Shown here: positions 34,763 through 43,589 of the stretch, one piece after another
How positions within the stretch are numbered: the first letter of the stretch is position 1
How the letters are laid out: each line of letters opens with the position of its first letter
Assembly (NCBI GenBank): GCA_964451255.1
Contig: CAYVHL010000006.1
Span: 1-64,000 of the forward strand
Source of the DNA: JAHBTB01 sp964451255
GTDB lineage: Bacteria; Armatimonadota; Fimbriimonadia; Fimbriimonadales; Fimbriimonadaceae
Reading direction: 5' to 3'
DNA: 64,000 bases
Program-made: the position numbers and the translations under genes
The notes under the pieces: model-generated
Told to the model about the DNA's origin: nothing
The model's input: only the letters and a program-made list of their open reading frames with translations
Database searches by the model: none

Positions 34763-35517
34763 GGCTTCCTCGCCTCGAAAGCTACCTCGTGCAAGTCGAA
34801 CCAAAGCCGCCCGTCTTCCACCCTCGGCTCGAAGTAGTCACGCGCGCCACCTTCGCTCTCATCGAGCATCGCACGCAATGCATCCACGTCGTGCTCCGCG
34901 ACCCGCATCCGCTCGACCCAATCGACAAAGTCTATAGGCTTTCGTCTCGTTTGAATCCAATCAGGTGTCAAATCGTGGGCCCTGGCCAGCGCCTCCCACT
35001 CCGACGGCTTGAGGTTCCACACATGCGAAGGGTCGCGGAGGCGTTCAAATGCGTCCACCGACTGAGCCACATCGTCGTCCTCGGGTGAAGTCGTGTCGAT
35101 TACCAGTAACCAACCGCCCGGCGCAAGAGACCGTGCAGCGTCGGCGACGAACGCGAGTACGTCGCGGAAGTGGTGCGCCGCCAACCTGGTCGCCACGCCA
35201 TCCACGGAGCCGTCTGCAAAACCCATGTCCTCCGCGGGGGCAAGACGGGTGGAAATCGCCAGTCCCCGTTTCTCGGCCTGGGTGCGCACGACTTCGAGCA
35301 TCTCCGGCGTGATGTCCACTGCCACTACATGGTCGACCCGAGGTGCCAAGGCATAGGCGAGGTGTCCAGCCCCGGTCCCGACATCCACGACCGTCCCACC
35401 GTGGGGGTCAAGCCGATCCAAAACAAGTGCGATCTCGTCCGGTTGGTCGTGCGCCTTGCTGGTCAAGTACCGGCCGGCAACCGGTCCGAACTGGGATCGC
35501 GCGTCGGTTCCGCTCAT
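34759..35517 (-). CDS. Class I SAM-dependent methyltransferase
   Basis: The 252-residue protein has SAM motif I VVDVGTGAGHLAYAL, motif II AVDITPEMLEVV, and the Methyltransf_11 middle DGVATRLAAHHFRDV. It resembles UbiE/MenG-like small-molecule methyltransferases. The start overlaps the stop of the sugar-binding-like gene upstream and its own stop overlaps the DapA-like start, so the three are co-transcribed. Substrate unknown. Confidence 0.9.
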   Translation of the reverse strand: MSGTDARSQFGPVAGRYLTSKAHDQPDEIALVLDRLDPHGGTVVDVGTGAGHLAYALAPRVDHVVAVDITPEMLEVVRTQAEKRGLAISTRLAPAEDMGFADGSVDGVATRLAAHHFRDVLAFVADAARSLAPGGWLLVIDTTSPEDDDVAQSVDAFERLRDPSHVWNLKPSEWEALARAHDLTPDWIQTRRKPIDFVDWVERMRVAEHDVDALRAMLDESEGGARDYFEPRVEDGRLWFDLHEVAFEARKP

Positions 35518-36767
35518 TTGATGATGACGTACGCCGTCTTCTTGATGACGTGGTCGCCGATCTGGGCCTGGAACTTCAGCGGGAAGACGCCCTTGGCCCC
35601 CTTGGGAACGACGAATTCCAGGGCCACCCGTTGTTGGCCGCGCGTGTGATAGATCAAGAGGTTGGCTTGCCCGCCCCTGCTGACCGACCAGCCTTCAGGC
35701 AGGGTCATCGTATGGATTCCGGTGATCCGGCCTTGGGCCTGCGACTTGTATGTCACTCCCCCACGAATGATCTGGGCGTCGTCCTTGACCTGTAGTTTGA
35801 GGGGAAAGTTGAAGTCGATGTCCACCAGGTCGGCGATACGGACGCTGGTGTAGAGCGTGGCCGTGCGCCCGTCGGCCGCCTCAAGCGTCCCCTTGACGAT
35901 CCTGTATCCCGGCGTCGCGCCTGGGGCGACCTTGGTCACATAGTCCATGTGCGCCCTACCCTTGTTGTCCAAGGCAGGGAAGGGGTTGCGGATCTTGGTG
36001 AGGACAGAGGTGGCCCGGCCCATTCCTTCGACTTCAAAGGTTTTCAGGCTCGGGCTGTCGGGTTGGACTTCGAAGTTGTAGCGGATGCGGAACTCGTCTT
36101 CACGGGCGAAACTGCGGTTGGACATCTCTGGGTGCCAAGTCAGCCCCGAGAACAGCCCCTCGCTGTTGTCGAATTGCAAGCGCACAAACGTGACTGCCCG
36201 GGGCAGATAGGGTCGGGCCAGGTCGGTTTCCGCAGGCAACGTGTCGATCCGGACGCCGAGCCTTCGACCGTCCTTGACCGGTTCGTTGCCCTCTTGGGCG
36301 TCATAGGACGCTTCCACGCTCCACGTGCCGTTAGCTACCTTGGCTGCGAAATGGAGGGTCTCAGGCACGACTGCCGCAGGAACCCACACAGGCCCGGCCG
36401 GGTTGGACGCGTCCAGCCGACGGACGGTCACCTTCAATTTGCCATCAGCCAGGTGGCATCGGAACTCAAAGTTGTCGTCACCGACCAGCCAACCGTCCGC
36501 GTTGAAGTCGATCGAGACGACCACGTCGTCTCCTTCCATCGCCGTCGCCGCCCAATAAAGGGTGTCCGGTTCCCATTGGAAGTAGGTCTTGCCGCCGCCG
36601 CTGTCGGCGAAGGCCGTCCACTCGCCGGGCTGGATCTCCCCGTCTATCGTGGGGGTCAGGGCAAGTCGGTTCGTCTCCGCAACTTTGAGCGGAGCGAGCA
36701 TAGGGATTTCTTGGCGGCTTTGTGCTTGGCCAAGGAGGAGCGGGACGAGTGCGAGGAAGACGGACAC
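35514..36767 (-). CDS. Secreted protein with CBM9/DOMON-like N-terminal domain
   Basis: The 417-residue protein has a signal peptide (about residues 1-19). A beta domain follows that opens LALTPTIDGEIQPGEWTAFAD, the usual start of CBM9-like carbohydrate-binding and DOMON modules, then further beta-rich regions (about 200-417) ending in an Ig-like fold with repeated Val/Phe strands. No catalytic motif is visible. It overlaps the downstream methyltransferase gene by 4 nt, which is odd for an extracellular protein. Confidence 0.7.
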   Translation of the reverse strand: MSVFLALVPLLLGQAQSRQEIPMLAPLKVAETNRLALTPTIDGEIQPGEWTAFADSGGGKTYFQWEPDTLYWAATAMEGDDVVVSIDFNADGWLVGDDNFEFRCHLADGKLKVTVRRLDASNPAGPVWVPAAVVPETLHFAAKVANGTWSVEASYDAQEGNEPVKDGRRLGVRIDTLPAETDLARPYLPRAVTFVRLQFDNSEGLFSGLTWHPEMSNRSFAREDEFRIRYNFEVQPDSPSLKTFEVEGMGRATSVLTKIRNPFPALDNKGRAHMDYVTKVAPGATPGYRIVKGTLEAADGRTATLYTSVRIADLVDIDFNFPLKLQVKDDAQIIRGGVTYKSQAQGRITGIHTMTLPEGWSVSRGGQANLLIYHTRGQQRVALEFVVPKGAKGVFPLKFQAQIGDHVIKKTAYVIIK

Positions 36768-36824
36768 CTCAAGGTTTCGGACGGGCCCACGCGGCGGAGT
36801 GATTCGCCAGGTTTTCCCCCGTGA

Positions 36825-37580
36825 TCAAAGCCTTACGGTCAACCCGGCAGCGGCCATTTCTTCCTTCAGTGAGCGGATGGTCGTCTCCTTGTCGTGAAGG
36901 ATGCCCGCCAACAACACCGCGTCGACACCTCCGATCCGGACGGCGTCCACGAGGTGGGCGGCGTTGCCCGCCCCTCCACTCGCTATGACCGGGATGCCGA
37001 CCGCGTCGCTGACCGCCCGGTTCAAGTCGTTGGCATAACCCTGGCGTGTTCCGTCGCCGTCCATGCTGGTCAGCAAGATCTCACCCGCGCCAAGACCAGC
37101 CGCGCGTGACGCCCACTCAACGGCGGCGATACCGGTCGGCCGACGTCCGCCGTGGGTGTACACCTCCCATCCTTGTCCGGTGCTCCGGGCGTCGATGGCT
37201 ACGACGACGCACTGGGATCCGAACTTGTCGGCCGCGCGAGAGATCAGCCCGGGATCCGCCACCGCCGCCGAGTTCAGGCTGACCTTGTCCGCGCCCGCCA
37301 GCAGGACGTCCCGCATGTCCTTCAAGTCGGACAGTCCGCCCCCGACCGTGAAGGGGATAAACACTTGCTCGGCCACGCGTTCGGCCAGTTCGATGGCGTT
37401 CGGTCTACCCTCATGGCTGGCGGTTATGTCCAGAAAGACCAGCTCATCGGCACCCTCGTCGCCGTAGTGTCTGGCCAATTCGACCGGGTCCCCGGCGTCG
37501 CGGACGTTGACGAAGTTGACGCCCTTCACGACACGGCCTTCGTCGATGTCCAGGCACGGGATGAGCCGGACGGCCGTCAA
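36825..37580 (-). CDS. hisF: Imidazole glycerol phosphate synthase cyclase subunit
   Basis: HisF is a TIM barrel that cyclises PRFAR with ammonia from HisH to imidazole glycerol phosphate in histidine synthesis. Here RLIPCLDIDEGRVVKGVNF holds the first catalytic Asp and VVAIDAR the second; the phosphate loops TVGGGLSD and IASGGAGN are intact. TTG at 37580 overlaps the previous stop as TTGA and gives the family length; an ATG at 37604 would add eight residues. hisH and hisA are not next to it. Confidence 0.94.
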   Translation of the reverse strand: MTAVRLIPCLDIDEGRVVKGVNFVNVRDAGDPVELARHYGDEGADELVFLDITASHEGRPNAIELAERVAEQVFIPFTVGGGLSDLKDMRDVLLAGADKVSLNSAAVADPGLISRAADKFGSQCVVVAIDARSTGQGWEVYTHGGRRPTGIAAVEWASRAAGLGAGEILLTSMDGDGTRQGYANDLNRAVSDAVGIPVIASGGAGNAAHLVDAVRIGGVDAVLLAGILHDKETTIRSLKEEMAAAGLTVRL

Positions 37581-38422
37581 CCGACCACCTGCCGGCGTGT
37601 CCATACCAATCGGCGTAGGCCGCGTTCCCAGCCAGCCAATTCGGCGACAAACTGGTCTCCGTATTCATCAAATTCGTACGGTCCTTTGTCGTTTGGCTTC
37701 CGTAGAATGTGAAACGCAAGTCGCACCATCAGGCCGCGCATCAGGATTTCGATGTCACGGTCGTGCGGGCCACTCGTCAACTCGGGCCAACCGACTTTGC
37801 GGAGGCCGCGCGTCTCGATCCTGCACCCTTCATCACCCTCAAGCCAGGTGACCTGGACATGGAAGTCGGGCCGCTCGCAGTTTGGCTTCTCCGTGAGGGC
37901 GGCATGGAACTCCTCGGCTGTCCAGAGGCGCTCCATCACTTGGTCGAAGACCACTGTCGCCCCCGTCATCTCCGACACCGCGTCGGCCAAGTGCGGCATG
38001 AACTGTAGTTGCCGGGTGTCCGGCAACTGGGCATGGCTTATGTATCTCACACGAATGAGCGACCGGCTCTCTGCCAACCGGGCCAGGATGTCCTTGGTCG
38101 GCACCGTGATGGCGTCGAACAGGTCAGGTCGGAACGACGTCGGGTTCTTTGACCGGCGCGCCAACCCCATGTGGAGCCGCACGTCGGTGAAGAGCAGACC
38201 CTCTCGGGCCCCGATGCATGCGAAGCCCCGCTTGTTGTGCGGGTTAGAACTGATCATCCTGTCCATCAAGGCGGTTTGGTTAGGAAGCGACTCCGCCGTG
38301 GTGTAGACCCAATACTCGGTCAACGCAAGGTATCCCGGGCGCCTTGCTCCGACCAGCTTGCGCCACGCGAGCAAGCCCAAGATCGCGAGGAGGAACCCGA
38401 AGAAGACGACCCAACCGGCCAT
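37577..38422 (-). CDS. Membrane-anchored protein of unknown function
   Basis: From ATG 38422 the product is 281 residues. It begins with one membrane helix (residues 2-21) and continues as a soluble domain with no motif I recognise (GFACIGAREGLLFTDVRLHMG, YISHAQLPDTRQL). The ATG overlaps the stop of the zinc-ribbon-like gene and its own stop overlaps the hisF start. It is the middle of a three-gene coupled run. Confidence 0.75.
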   Translation of the reverse strand: MAGWVVFFGFLLAILGLLAWRKLVGARRPGYLALTEYWVYTTAESLPNQTALMDRMISSNPHNKRGFACIGAREGLLFTDVRLHMGLARRSKNPTSFRPDLFDAITVPTKDILARLAESRSLIRVRYISHAQLPDTRQLQFMPHLADAVSEMTGATVVFDQVMERLWTAEEFHAALTEKPNCERPDFHVQVTWLEGDEGCRIETRGLRKVGWPELTSGPHDRDIEILMRGLMVRLAFHILRKPNDKGPYEFDEYGDQFVAELAGWERGLRRLVWTRRQVVG

Positions 38423-38637
38423 CAGGGCATCGCCCCGGCCAGCCAACGCTCGGCGAGGTCTAGCTCGGGCGGCTCCAGGCTAGAGTAGCAGCCGTCGCAT
38501 AGCCCTGCCTCGTTGACCTTCGGGTTACGGCATAGCAGACAGGCGTCGATCCGTCTGGCGTCGCGGACGAACCGAGGCTGGGTCAGAACCCATGCGAGCT
38601 GGTCTCGTTCAATGCCCGCCTCGTTCAACCTGTCCAC
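38422..38637 (-). CDS. Small protein with two CxxC pairs (zinc-ribbon-like)
   Basis: The product is 71 residues from a GTG start. Two cysteine pairs, CLLC and CDGC, lie about 13 residues apart, which fits a treble-clef or zinc-ribbon knuckle. N-terminal sequence is helical and basic (NEAGIERDQLAWVLTQPRFVRDARR in the first 30 residues, split). The stop overlaps the next gene's ATG by 4 nt. Function unknown. Confidence 0.6.
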   Translation of the reverse strand: MDRLNEAGIERDQLAWVLTQPRFVRDARRIDACLLCRNPKVNEAGLCDGCYSSLEPPELDLAERWLAGAMP

Positions 38638-38670
38638 GACGCCATTGTAACTGACGGCCTCGAGGGTCGG

Positions 38671-40440
38671 CTAACTTTCGGCGGCCTTCTCGAAGGCCTC
38701 CACTTCGGTCGCGACCGTGGCCAAGGAGCCAGCCCAAAACGCCTTGTCTGTGATGTCTATGCCAAACCGGGCGGCGAGATCCTTGGCCGGATACAGTCCG
38801 GTGGAGGATAGCAGTTCGTCGTACATACGGACGAACCCCGCCTTGTCCTTCTCGTACACCGCGTAGAGCCCGAGCGAGAACAGGTTGCCGAACATGTAGG
38901 GGAAGTTGTAGAAGGCACGCTCGCTGTAGTAATGCGGCTTCGCCGCCCACATATAGGGGTGGCGGGCTTCCGAAAGGCCGTCGCCATAAGCCGACTCCTG
39001 GGCGTCGAGCATAGCGCGGCACAGGTCGCCAGGGGAGAGTGCCTGCTCCGGTCGTTTTGCGTAGACCGACGACTCGAACAGGTACCGCGACGTGATGTCG
39101 ACGACGACCTGCGTCGAACGCTGGAGCGACTGCTCCAGAATGACGAGCTTCTCGTCGCCGGTCGCCCGGGCCGCCGCGGCATGGCTGACAATTGTCTCGC
39201 AGAAGATGCTGGCCGTCTCCGCCAGTGTCATCGGCGTCTCTCTTTGGAGAGGCGTCCGCCCTTCAAGGCAGAGGTTGTGATAGGCGTGGCCCAGTTCGTG
39301 GGCTAGCGTGCTCAACGCCCCGAAGGAAGGCTTCCAGGTCTGCAACAGCCTGCTTTCGCCTCCGCGCAACCCCATGCAGAACGCCCCGCCGACCTTGTTC
39401 GGCTTGGGGGCGGCGTCAATCCACTTCTCGCGGACGGCCCGCTCGGCTAGGTCGCCCATCCTTGGCGAGAAGGTGTGGAATTGCGCGGCCACAAATTCGG
39501 CGGCGTCGCCGAACTCCCACCGCCTCGTCTCTTTTCCCACAGGTGCGAAGAGGTCACACCAGTCGAGCCTGTCACTACCCGCGACAAGCTTTGCTTTGGC
39601 CCGAAGATAGCGCCGAAGGACAGGGAACGCGTCGCGGGCCGCCGCCAGCATGGCCTCCAAGGTGTCCCGGTCGATGTTGGCATGGAAGACGGCCACGTCC
39701 AAAGGAGTCCAACCACGTCGCTTCTCCAGCAGGCCGGTCGCACCTTTGATGCCGTTGACCGCCGCGGCGCAGGCGACCTCGGCCTTGGGCCAGGCGGCGA
39801 GCTCGGCCTCGTATGCGTCTTGGCGCACCGTCCGGTCAGGATCGTAGGCGAGGTTGCGCGCCTCGTTCATCGTGATCTCCCCGCCGCGGTAGGGGACTTT
39901 CAGTTGTGAGGTGACGTCGTTGTGCAACTTGTCCCAGGCGTTGGTGCCGGTCGCGGCCAAGTCGGCGGCAAGTGCTTCTTCGGCCTCCGACATCTGGTGC
40001 CTGGCTGACTCTGCCGCCTTGGCGAGCCAATAGGCGTTGTCGCTGGCCACCGACGACGTCTTGTCGACGAGCCGGGTGCCCGCCCAGGCCTCCAACCGGC
40101 GGCGCAGCTTCGCCCGGGTGGCGTAGACGCTGTCCAGCCCACTGTCCTTGGCCTGGGCAAGCTCGTCCTTGGTGTCCACGGACAAAAAGCCGTTGATGTA
40201 GGCGCGTAACGTGCGCGTTCGTTCGGTAGCACCGTTCCATGCCTCGACGACTTGGGTCAGGCGATCGGTGTCGTCCGAGGCTGACGGGGCGCCTGCCCGG
40301 ATTCCCAGGCGATCGAACAGTGCCTCAAGTTCCGCGGTCTCTCGGACGACGGCGGCGTAGGCGGCTTCAAACTCAGGGCTGGCCAGGCTGGGCCAGACGA
40401 CGGACATGTCCCACGACGGTGCCTCAATAACTGCGGCCAT
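38671..40440 (-). CDS. M3 family oligoendopeptidase (PepF-like)
   Basis: The 589-residue zinc peptidase carries HELGH at residues 381-385 with a downstream Glu in ETASIFCE as third ligand, and family motifs MNEARNLAYDPDRTVR, GGAFCMGL and HYYSERAFYNFPYMFG. It cleaves medium peptides in the cytoplasm. CATAAT sits 5 bp before the ATG with no ribosome site, again a leaderless layout. Confidence 0.93.
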   Translation of the reverse strand: MAAVIEAPSWDMSVVWPSLASPEFEAAYAAVVRETAELEALFDRLGIRAGAPSASDDTDRLTQVVEAWNGATERTRTLRAYINGFLSVDTKDELAQAKDSGLDSVYATRAKLRRRLEAWAGTRLVDKTSSVASDNAYWLAKAAESARHQMSEAEEALAADLAATGTNAWDKLHNDVTSQLKVPYRGGEITMNEARNLAYDPDRTVRQDAYEAELAAWPKAEVACAAAVNGIKGATGLLEKRRGWTPLDVAVFHANIDRDTLEAMLAAARDAFPVLRRYLRAKAKLVAGSDRLDWCDLFAPVGKETRRWEFGDAAEFVAAQFHTFSPRMGDLAERAVREKWIDAAPKPNKVGGAFCMGLRGGESRLLQTWKPSFGALSTLAHELGHAYHNLCLEGRTPLQRETPMTLAETASIFCETIVSHAAAARATGDEKLVILEQSLQRSTQVVVDITSRYLFESSVYAKRPEQALSPGDLCRAMLDAQESAYGDGLSEARHPYMWAAKPHYYSERAFYNFPYMFGNLFSLGLYAVYEKDKAGFVRMYDELLSSTGLYPAKDLAARFGIDITDKAFWAGSLATVATEVEAFEKAAES

Positions 40441-40468
40441 GCCCGATTATGCCAACGTCAGCGACCGC

Positions 40469-41095
40469 CTAGACCTTTCGCCGACGCTTTCGGGCCAAGA
40501 CCGGCACCACGGCCAACGCGGCGAGTGAAAACGGCTCGGGAACAACTCCCAAGTTGACGTTGTCGATCCGGGTGTGATCTGGGCCGTCGTTCATGTCGAC
40601 ATCTATGCCCATGACGACGAGGCTTGTCAGGACGTTGGTGATGTCAGCCTGGTTCGCGGCTCGGAAGTTGACCCCGTCGGAATATAACCATCCCGTCGGG
40701 TCCGTCAAGTCGTACGAGTAGTTATGGAACGCACCATCGGCCGGCGGAATCTCCGACCTGTAGACGGCCTCAGTCGGCGAGGCCAAGACTAACAAAGGAA
40801 ACGCCGTCGATTCGTTGTCGTCAATGGAGAGATCGAAAGAGACCGTCGTCGAACCCTGGTAGCCGCCACTAAGGACCGGGCTGATGTCGAACGCCCAATT
40901 GGAAAAATCAACTTCCTCTAGGAATCCGCCGACCGCCCAGTTCGCTGGGCCGATTGGGGTCAGTGCGAGCGTCGAACTGTTGAAGTCAGCCTGCATCCAC
41001 CCTTGGTTGTCAGTGTCGAAAGTGTATGACAACGCGAAGGCACTTAGACTTGCAGATGCCATGATGAGTGCAAGAGCTCCTCTCGTAAACCACAT
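40469..41095 (-). CDS. PEP-CTERM sorting domain protein
   Basis: The 208-residue product has a signal peptide (about 1-22), a lectin-like beta domain (SYTFDTDNQGWMQADFNS), and the C-terminal VPEP, hydrophobic segment and basic end KRRRKV. Such proteins are exported and processed by exosortase. The domain starting DTDNQGW resembles modules seen in many secreted Planctomycete proteins. Confidence 0.92.
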   Translation of the reverse strand: MWFTRGALALIMASASLSAFALSYTFDTDNQGWMQADFNSSTLALTPIGPANWAVGGFLEEVDFSNWAFDISPVLSGGYQGSTTVSFDLSIDDNESTAFPLLVLASPTEAVYRSEIPPADGAFHNYSYDLTDPTGWLYSDGVNFRAANQADITNVLTSLVVMGIDVDMNDGPDHTRIDNVNLGVVPEPFSLAALAVVPVLARKRRRKV

Positions 41096-41149
41096 GTGTC
41101 AAGTGTATCACAGGTCACAAAGTGTTTTCGGTTTAACGTTCGGCTTGTG

Positions 41150-42043
41150 TCATCTCTTCGCGGCCACAAGAATCGAATCAAGTAGTGATGCGGGGCCCGT
41201 CGCGTCTTGCCCGATCTCCCAGATCATGACCCCTGCCAGCTTACGCTTCCGGGCCAGTTTGACCTTGTTGGCGATCGTGTCCCGGCCGTTGAAATAGAAG
41301 TCACCGGCGGTGTCGTTCCCTGCTTTGAGATCGTGCGCAGCAGCAATGGATGCATAGGTCGCCTCACCCGAACCGTTCCGATACTTCCTGCCATAGAATG
41401 GAAGCCCTAGCACTGTCTGCGACGGCTTTGCCCCCAGCGCAGCGACCAAGTCGAGGTCTTTGACCGAGTCTTCCATCGTCGCGTGCTTACCTTCGTGGTC
41501 ATAGGACATCACTTGCAGGAAGTCGACAAAGGCGAACACCGACTTTGGCAGTTTCTGCCATCCGGCGATGGTCAAGCTGGTGGTTCTGTCCTTGCCTCTG
41601 AAGGACTTCTTCGTCACCTCGACAAGCTTGCCGTAGTCGGCCTCCTCCTTGGAGTTCTTCGGGTGTTCCCAGTCGAAGTCGATCCCGTCCAGTTTGTACT
41701 TGTCACAGACCGCGTTGACCGCGTTGGCGAACGTGGTTCGCTTGGCGGCGTCTGCGGCTACGCCGGGAAGGTGGACGCACCTGCCCCATCCGCCTACGGC
41801 GAACGTCAGCCTCGTGCCGTGCACTTTTCTGAGGTCGTACAGTTCCGACCAAGGGAACCCTTCGAGCTTGCTCGTGTCCAGTGTCCCATCCGCACTTGCT
41901 TCGGCCGAAAACAGAATGACGTCCGTGAGTCCTTGGGCCATACCGGTGTCAAACCTGGCCGCTTCCCATTCCGGCAGGTAGCCGGCGACCCGAAACGGAG
42001 CCGAGAGAGCCAACGCCAGGAAGCATGCTGCGGGTGCCAACAT
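41150..42043 (-). CDS. GH18 family glycoside hydrolase (chitinase-like)
   Basis: From ATG 42043 the product is 297 residues. A signal peptide (about 1-20) precedes a compact GH18 barrel: RVAGYLPEW at strand 1, LTFAVGGWG at strand 3, and the catalytic motif DGIDFDWEHP (Asp122, Asp124, Glu126). MSYDHEGK and the late MIWEIGQD complete the fold. It should hydrolyse beta-1,4-GlcNAc links in chitin, chitooligosaccharides or peptidoglycan-like glycans by substrate-assisted catalysis. Confidence 0.94.
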   Translation of the reverse strand: MLAPAACFLALALSAPFRVAGYLPEWEAARFDTGMAQGLTDVILFSAEASADGTLDTSKLEGFPWSELYDLRKVHGTRLTFAVGGWGRCVHLPGVAADAAKRTTFANAVNAVCDKYKLDGIDFDWEHPKNSKEEADYGKLVEVTKKSFRGKDRTTSLTIAGWQKLPKSVFAFVDFLQVMSYDHEGKHATMEDSVKDLDLVAALGAKPSQTVLGLPFYGRKYRNGSGEATYASIAAAHDLKAGNDTAGDFYFNGRDTIANKVKLARKRKLAGVMIWEIGQDATGPASLLDSILVAAKR

Positions 42044-42254
42044 GTGACTTATCGTACCAAACTGGTCCCGTTGTTCCTCAGATCGTTGCGGACGTAGCGT
42101 CCAAATCACATTTCGACATATCCACAGTTCCAAGTAAGTTTATCTCTGACTCCCGATAGGGCCAAAGACCTGCGTTATCTTCCATGTTGGGAAGTTTCAG
42201 GAGGTTTGTTGGATATAGCGACGTATTATGAACCTAGCTAGGGAGTGGTTCACA

Positions 42255-42527
42255 ATGGCTAACTCAACCCGAATACACGGCTATATCACTGGCGCCGTGA
42301 CGTTTGTGGCCTCATTCTTGTTGACAACGGTCGCATTCGCCACAGACTGGCCAGGGTGCGCAGCCGCTAACGCGGCCGACCATGGGCCGTGCGGTGGAAA
42401 TCCGAATCATGCGACATGCACCGCGTACTGCTACGAAGACTGCGGCGGTATTGCTGATCGCACTGTCTGCATCAGCTGTTGTACAACTGACGAATCTAAC
42501 CCGCCGGGGCCATGTTGCACCTTGTAG
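42255..42527 (+). CDS. Secreted cysteine-rich small protein (cassette B)
   Basis: ATG 42255, behind AGGGAG, gives 90 residues; an ATG at 42228 would extend the N-terminus. A signal peptide (about 1-28, ending VAFAT) is followed by a mature region with ten cysteines, including two CC pairs (ISCCTTD, GPCCTL) and CTAYCYEDC. No family recognised. It is followed one base later by the next gene and shares its design with the Cys-rich genes of cassettes A and C. Confidence 0.7.
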   Translation: MANSTRIHGYITGAVTFVASFLLTTVAFATDWPGCAAANAADHGPCGGNPNHATCTAYCYEDCGGIADRTVCISCCTTDESNPPGPCCTL

Positions 42528-42528
42528 A

Positions 42529-42981
42529 ATGAAGCCAGTCACCATCGCCATCACAGCTGCGGTGCTTGGAGTCGGCACAGCTACTATAGTCGCCGTGAGT
42601 CGGGCACCTGCCGAGAGAGATAGCAAGCTTGCGAAGAAGGTCGGATTCTCCAGTGCCCAGTCCTATCGCAATGGCCTTGACCTCGTGGAAAAATCTTCGA
42701 AGTCAAAGCATCTGTCCGACCTAGAAGGCTTCAAGCACCTTGCCCAGCAGGAGGGAGACAGCGGGCAACTGATGGCCTTGGCCGTCATGTTGCCTCTACG
42801 TGACGCTGAAGAGCAACGACGGTGCCTTGATCTTGCTGAAGCGGCCTTGACAAACCCAGTGAACAAAGTCATGGCTATTCGCGTCCTGAGCACTTACAAG
42901 AACACGAATCCGAGTGTTGTGGAGTCGTTTCTGACCCGGCATCCGGACTTTAAGGCTCTGCTAGTGGCCAAGCAGGAATAG
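42529..42981 (+). CDS. Membrane-anchored small helical protein (cassette B)
   Basis: The 150-residue product begins with a hydrophobic segment (MKPVTIAITAAVLGVGTATI) and continues as a charged helical domain with TPR-like character (FKHLAQQEGDSGQLMALAVM, RRCLDLAEAALTNPVNK). It lies between the Cys-rich gene (1-bp gap) and the prepilin gene (11-bp gap). I do not recognise the family. It could be a periplasmic chaperone, adaptor or immunity protein for the Cys-rich product; that is inference from position. Confidence 0.6.
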   Translation: MKPVTIAITAAVLGVGTATIVAVSRAPAERDSKLAKKVGFSSAQSYRNGLDLVEKSSKSKHLSDLEGFKHLAQQEGDSGQLMALAVMLPLRDAEEQRRCLDLAEAALTNPVNKVMAIRVLSTYKNTNPSVVESFLTRHPDFKALLVAKQE

Positions 42982-42992
42982 GTGCGTGAAAA

Positions 42993-43574
42993 ATGCGTTC
43001 ACGGGGCTTTACCCTCGTCGAAATACTCGTTGTCATTGGGATCATCTTGGTGCTTGCCGGGCTAATGCTACCGGTATATGCGCGGGCTAAAGATTCTGGG
43101 CAACGCACTACTTGTCTATCAAACCTCAGCCAGATTTATGTAGGCACGTTGCTCTATGTCGCCGATTCTGACGACAACTTGCCAGTCAGCCTTAATGCTT
43201 GGACTAAACACCACATTGATTGGTTTCCTACCATAGATCCGACGATACCGGCATTTCAAGTAGCATTAGCCGGCTATGTACACGATGCGGAGGTGTTCCG
43301 ATGCCCCTCCGACTGGGGCACAGACTCTGAGTGGGGGCCATACGTGCGTCCGAGTATGTTTGTTGTCGTCGGTTCAAGCTATCGTACAAATAACATACTG
43401 AAGCCCACGCCAATGGCCAGTGTGGAGGCGCCCACATTGGCCACGTTAGCGAGGGATGCCAGCGGTGCCTGGCACGTCACTCGGCCCGGGTGGGGGCAGG
43501 AGAGATTTAACATTCTCCACCTAGACGGCCATGTTTCCTTCGACCGCGGATTCGTAAGAATCACTGTCGAATAG
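42993..43574 (+). CDS. Prepilin-type N-terminal cleavage/methylation protein (cassette B)
   Basis: The 193-residue protein has a short leader RSRG-FTLVEILVVIGII and a helix to about residue 30, the class III prepilin signal. The middle (TTCLSNLSQIYVGTLLYVADSDDNLP) and the C-terminal FNILHLDGHVSFD recall DUF1559/H-X9-DG pseudopilins. No pilin assembly genes are nearby. It is the last gene of cassette B, next to the convergent aldehyde dehydrogenase gene. Confidence 0.88.
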   Translation: MRSRGFTLVEILVVIGIILVLAGLMLPVYARAKDSGQRTTCLSNLSQIYVGTLLYVADSDDNLPVSLNAWTKHHIDWFPTIDPTIPAFQVALAGYVHDAEVFRCPSDWGTDSEWGPYVRPSMFVVVGSSYRTNNILKPTPMASVEAPTLATLARDASGAWHVTRPGWGQERFNILHLDGHVSFDRGFVRITVE

Positions 43575-43589
43575 ACCGAACGGTGCTGC

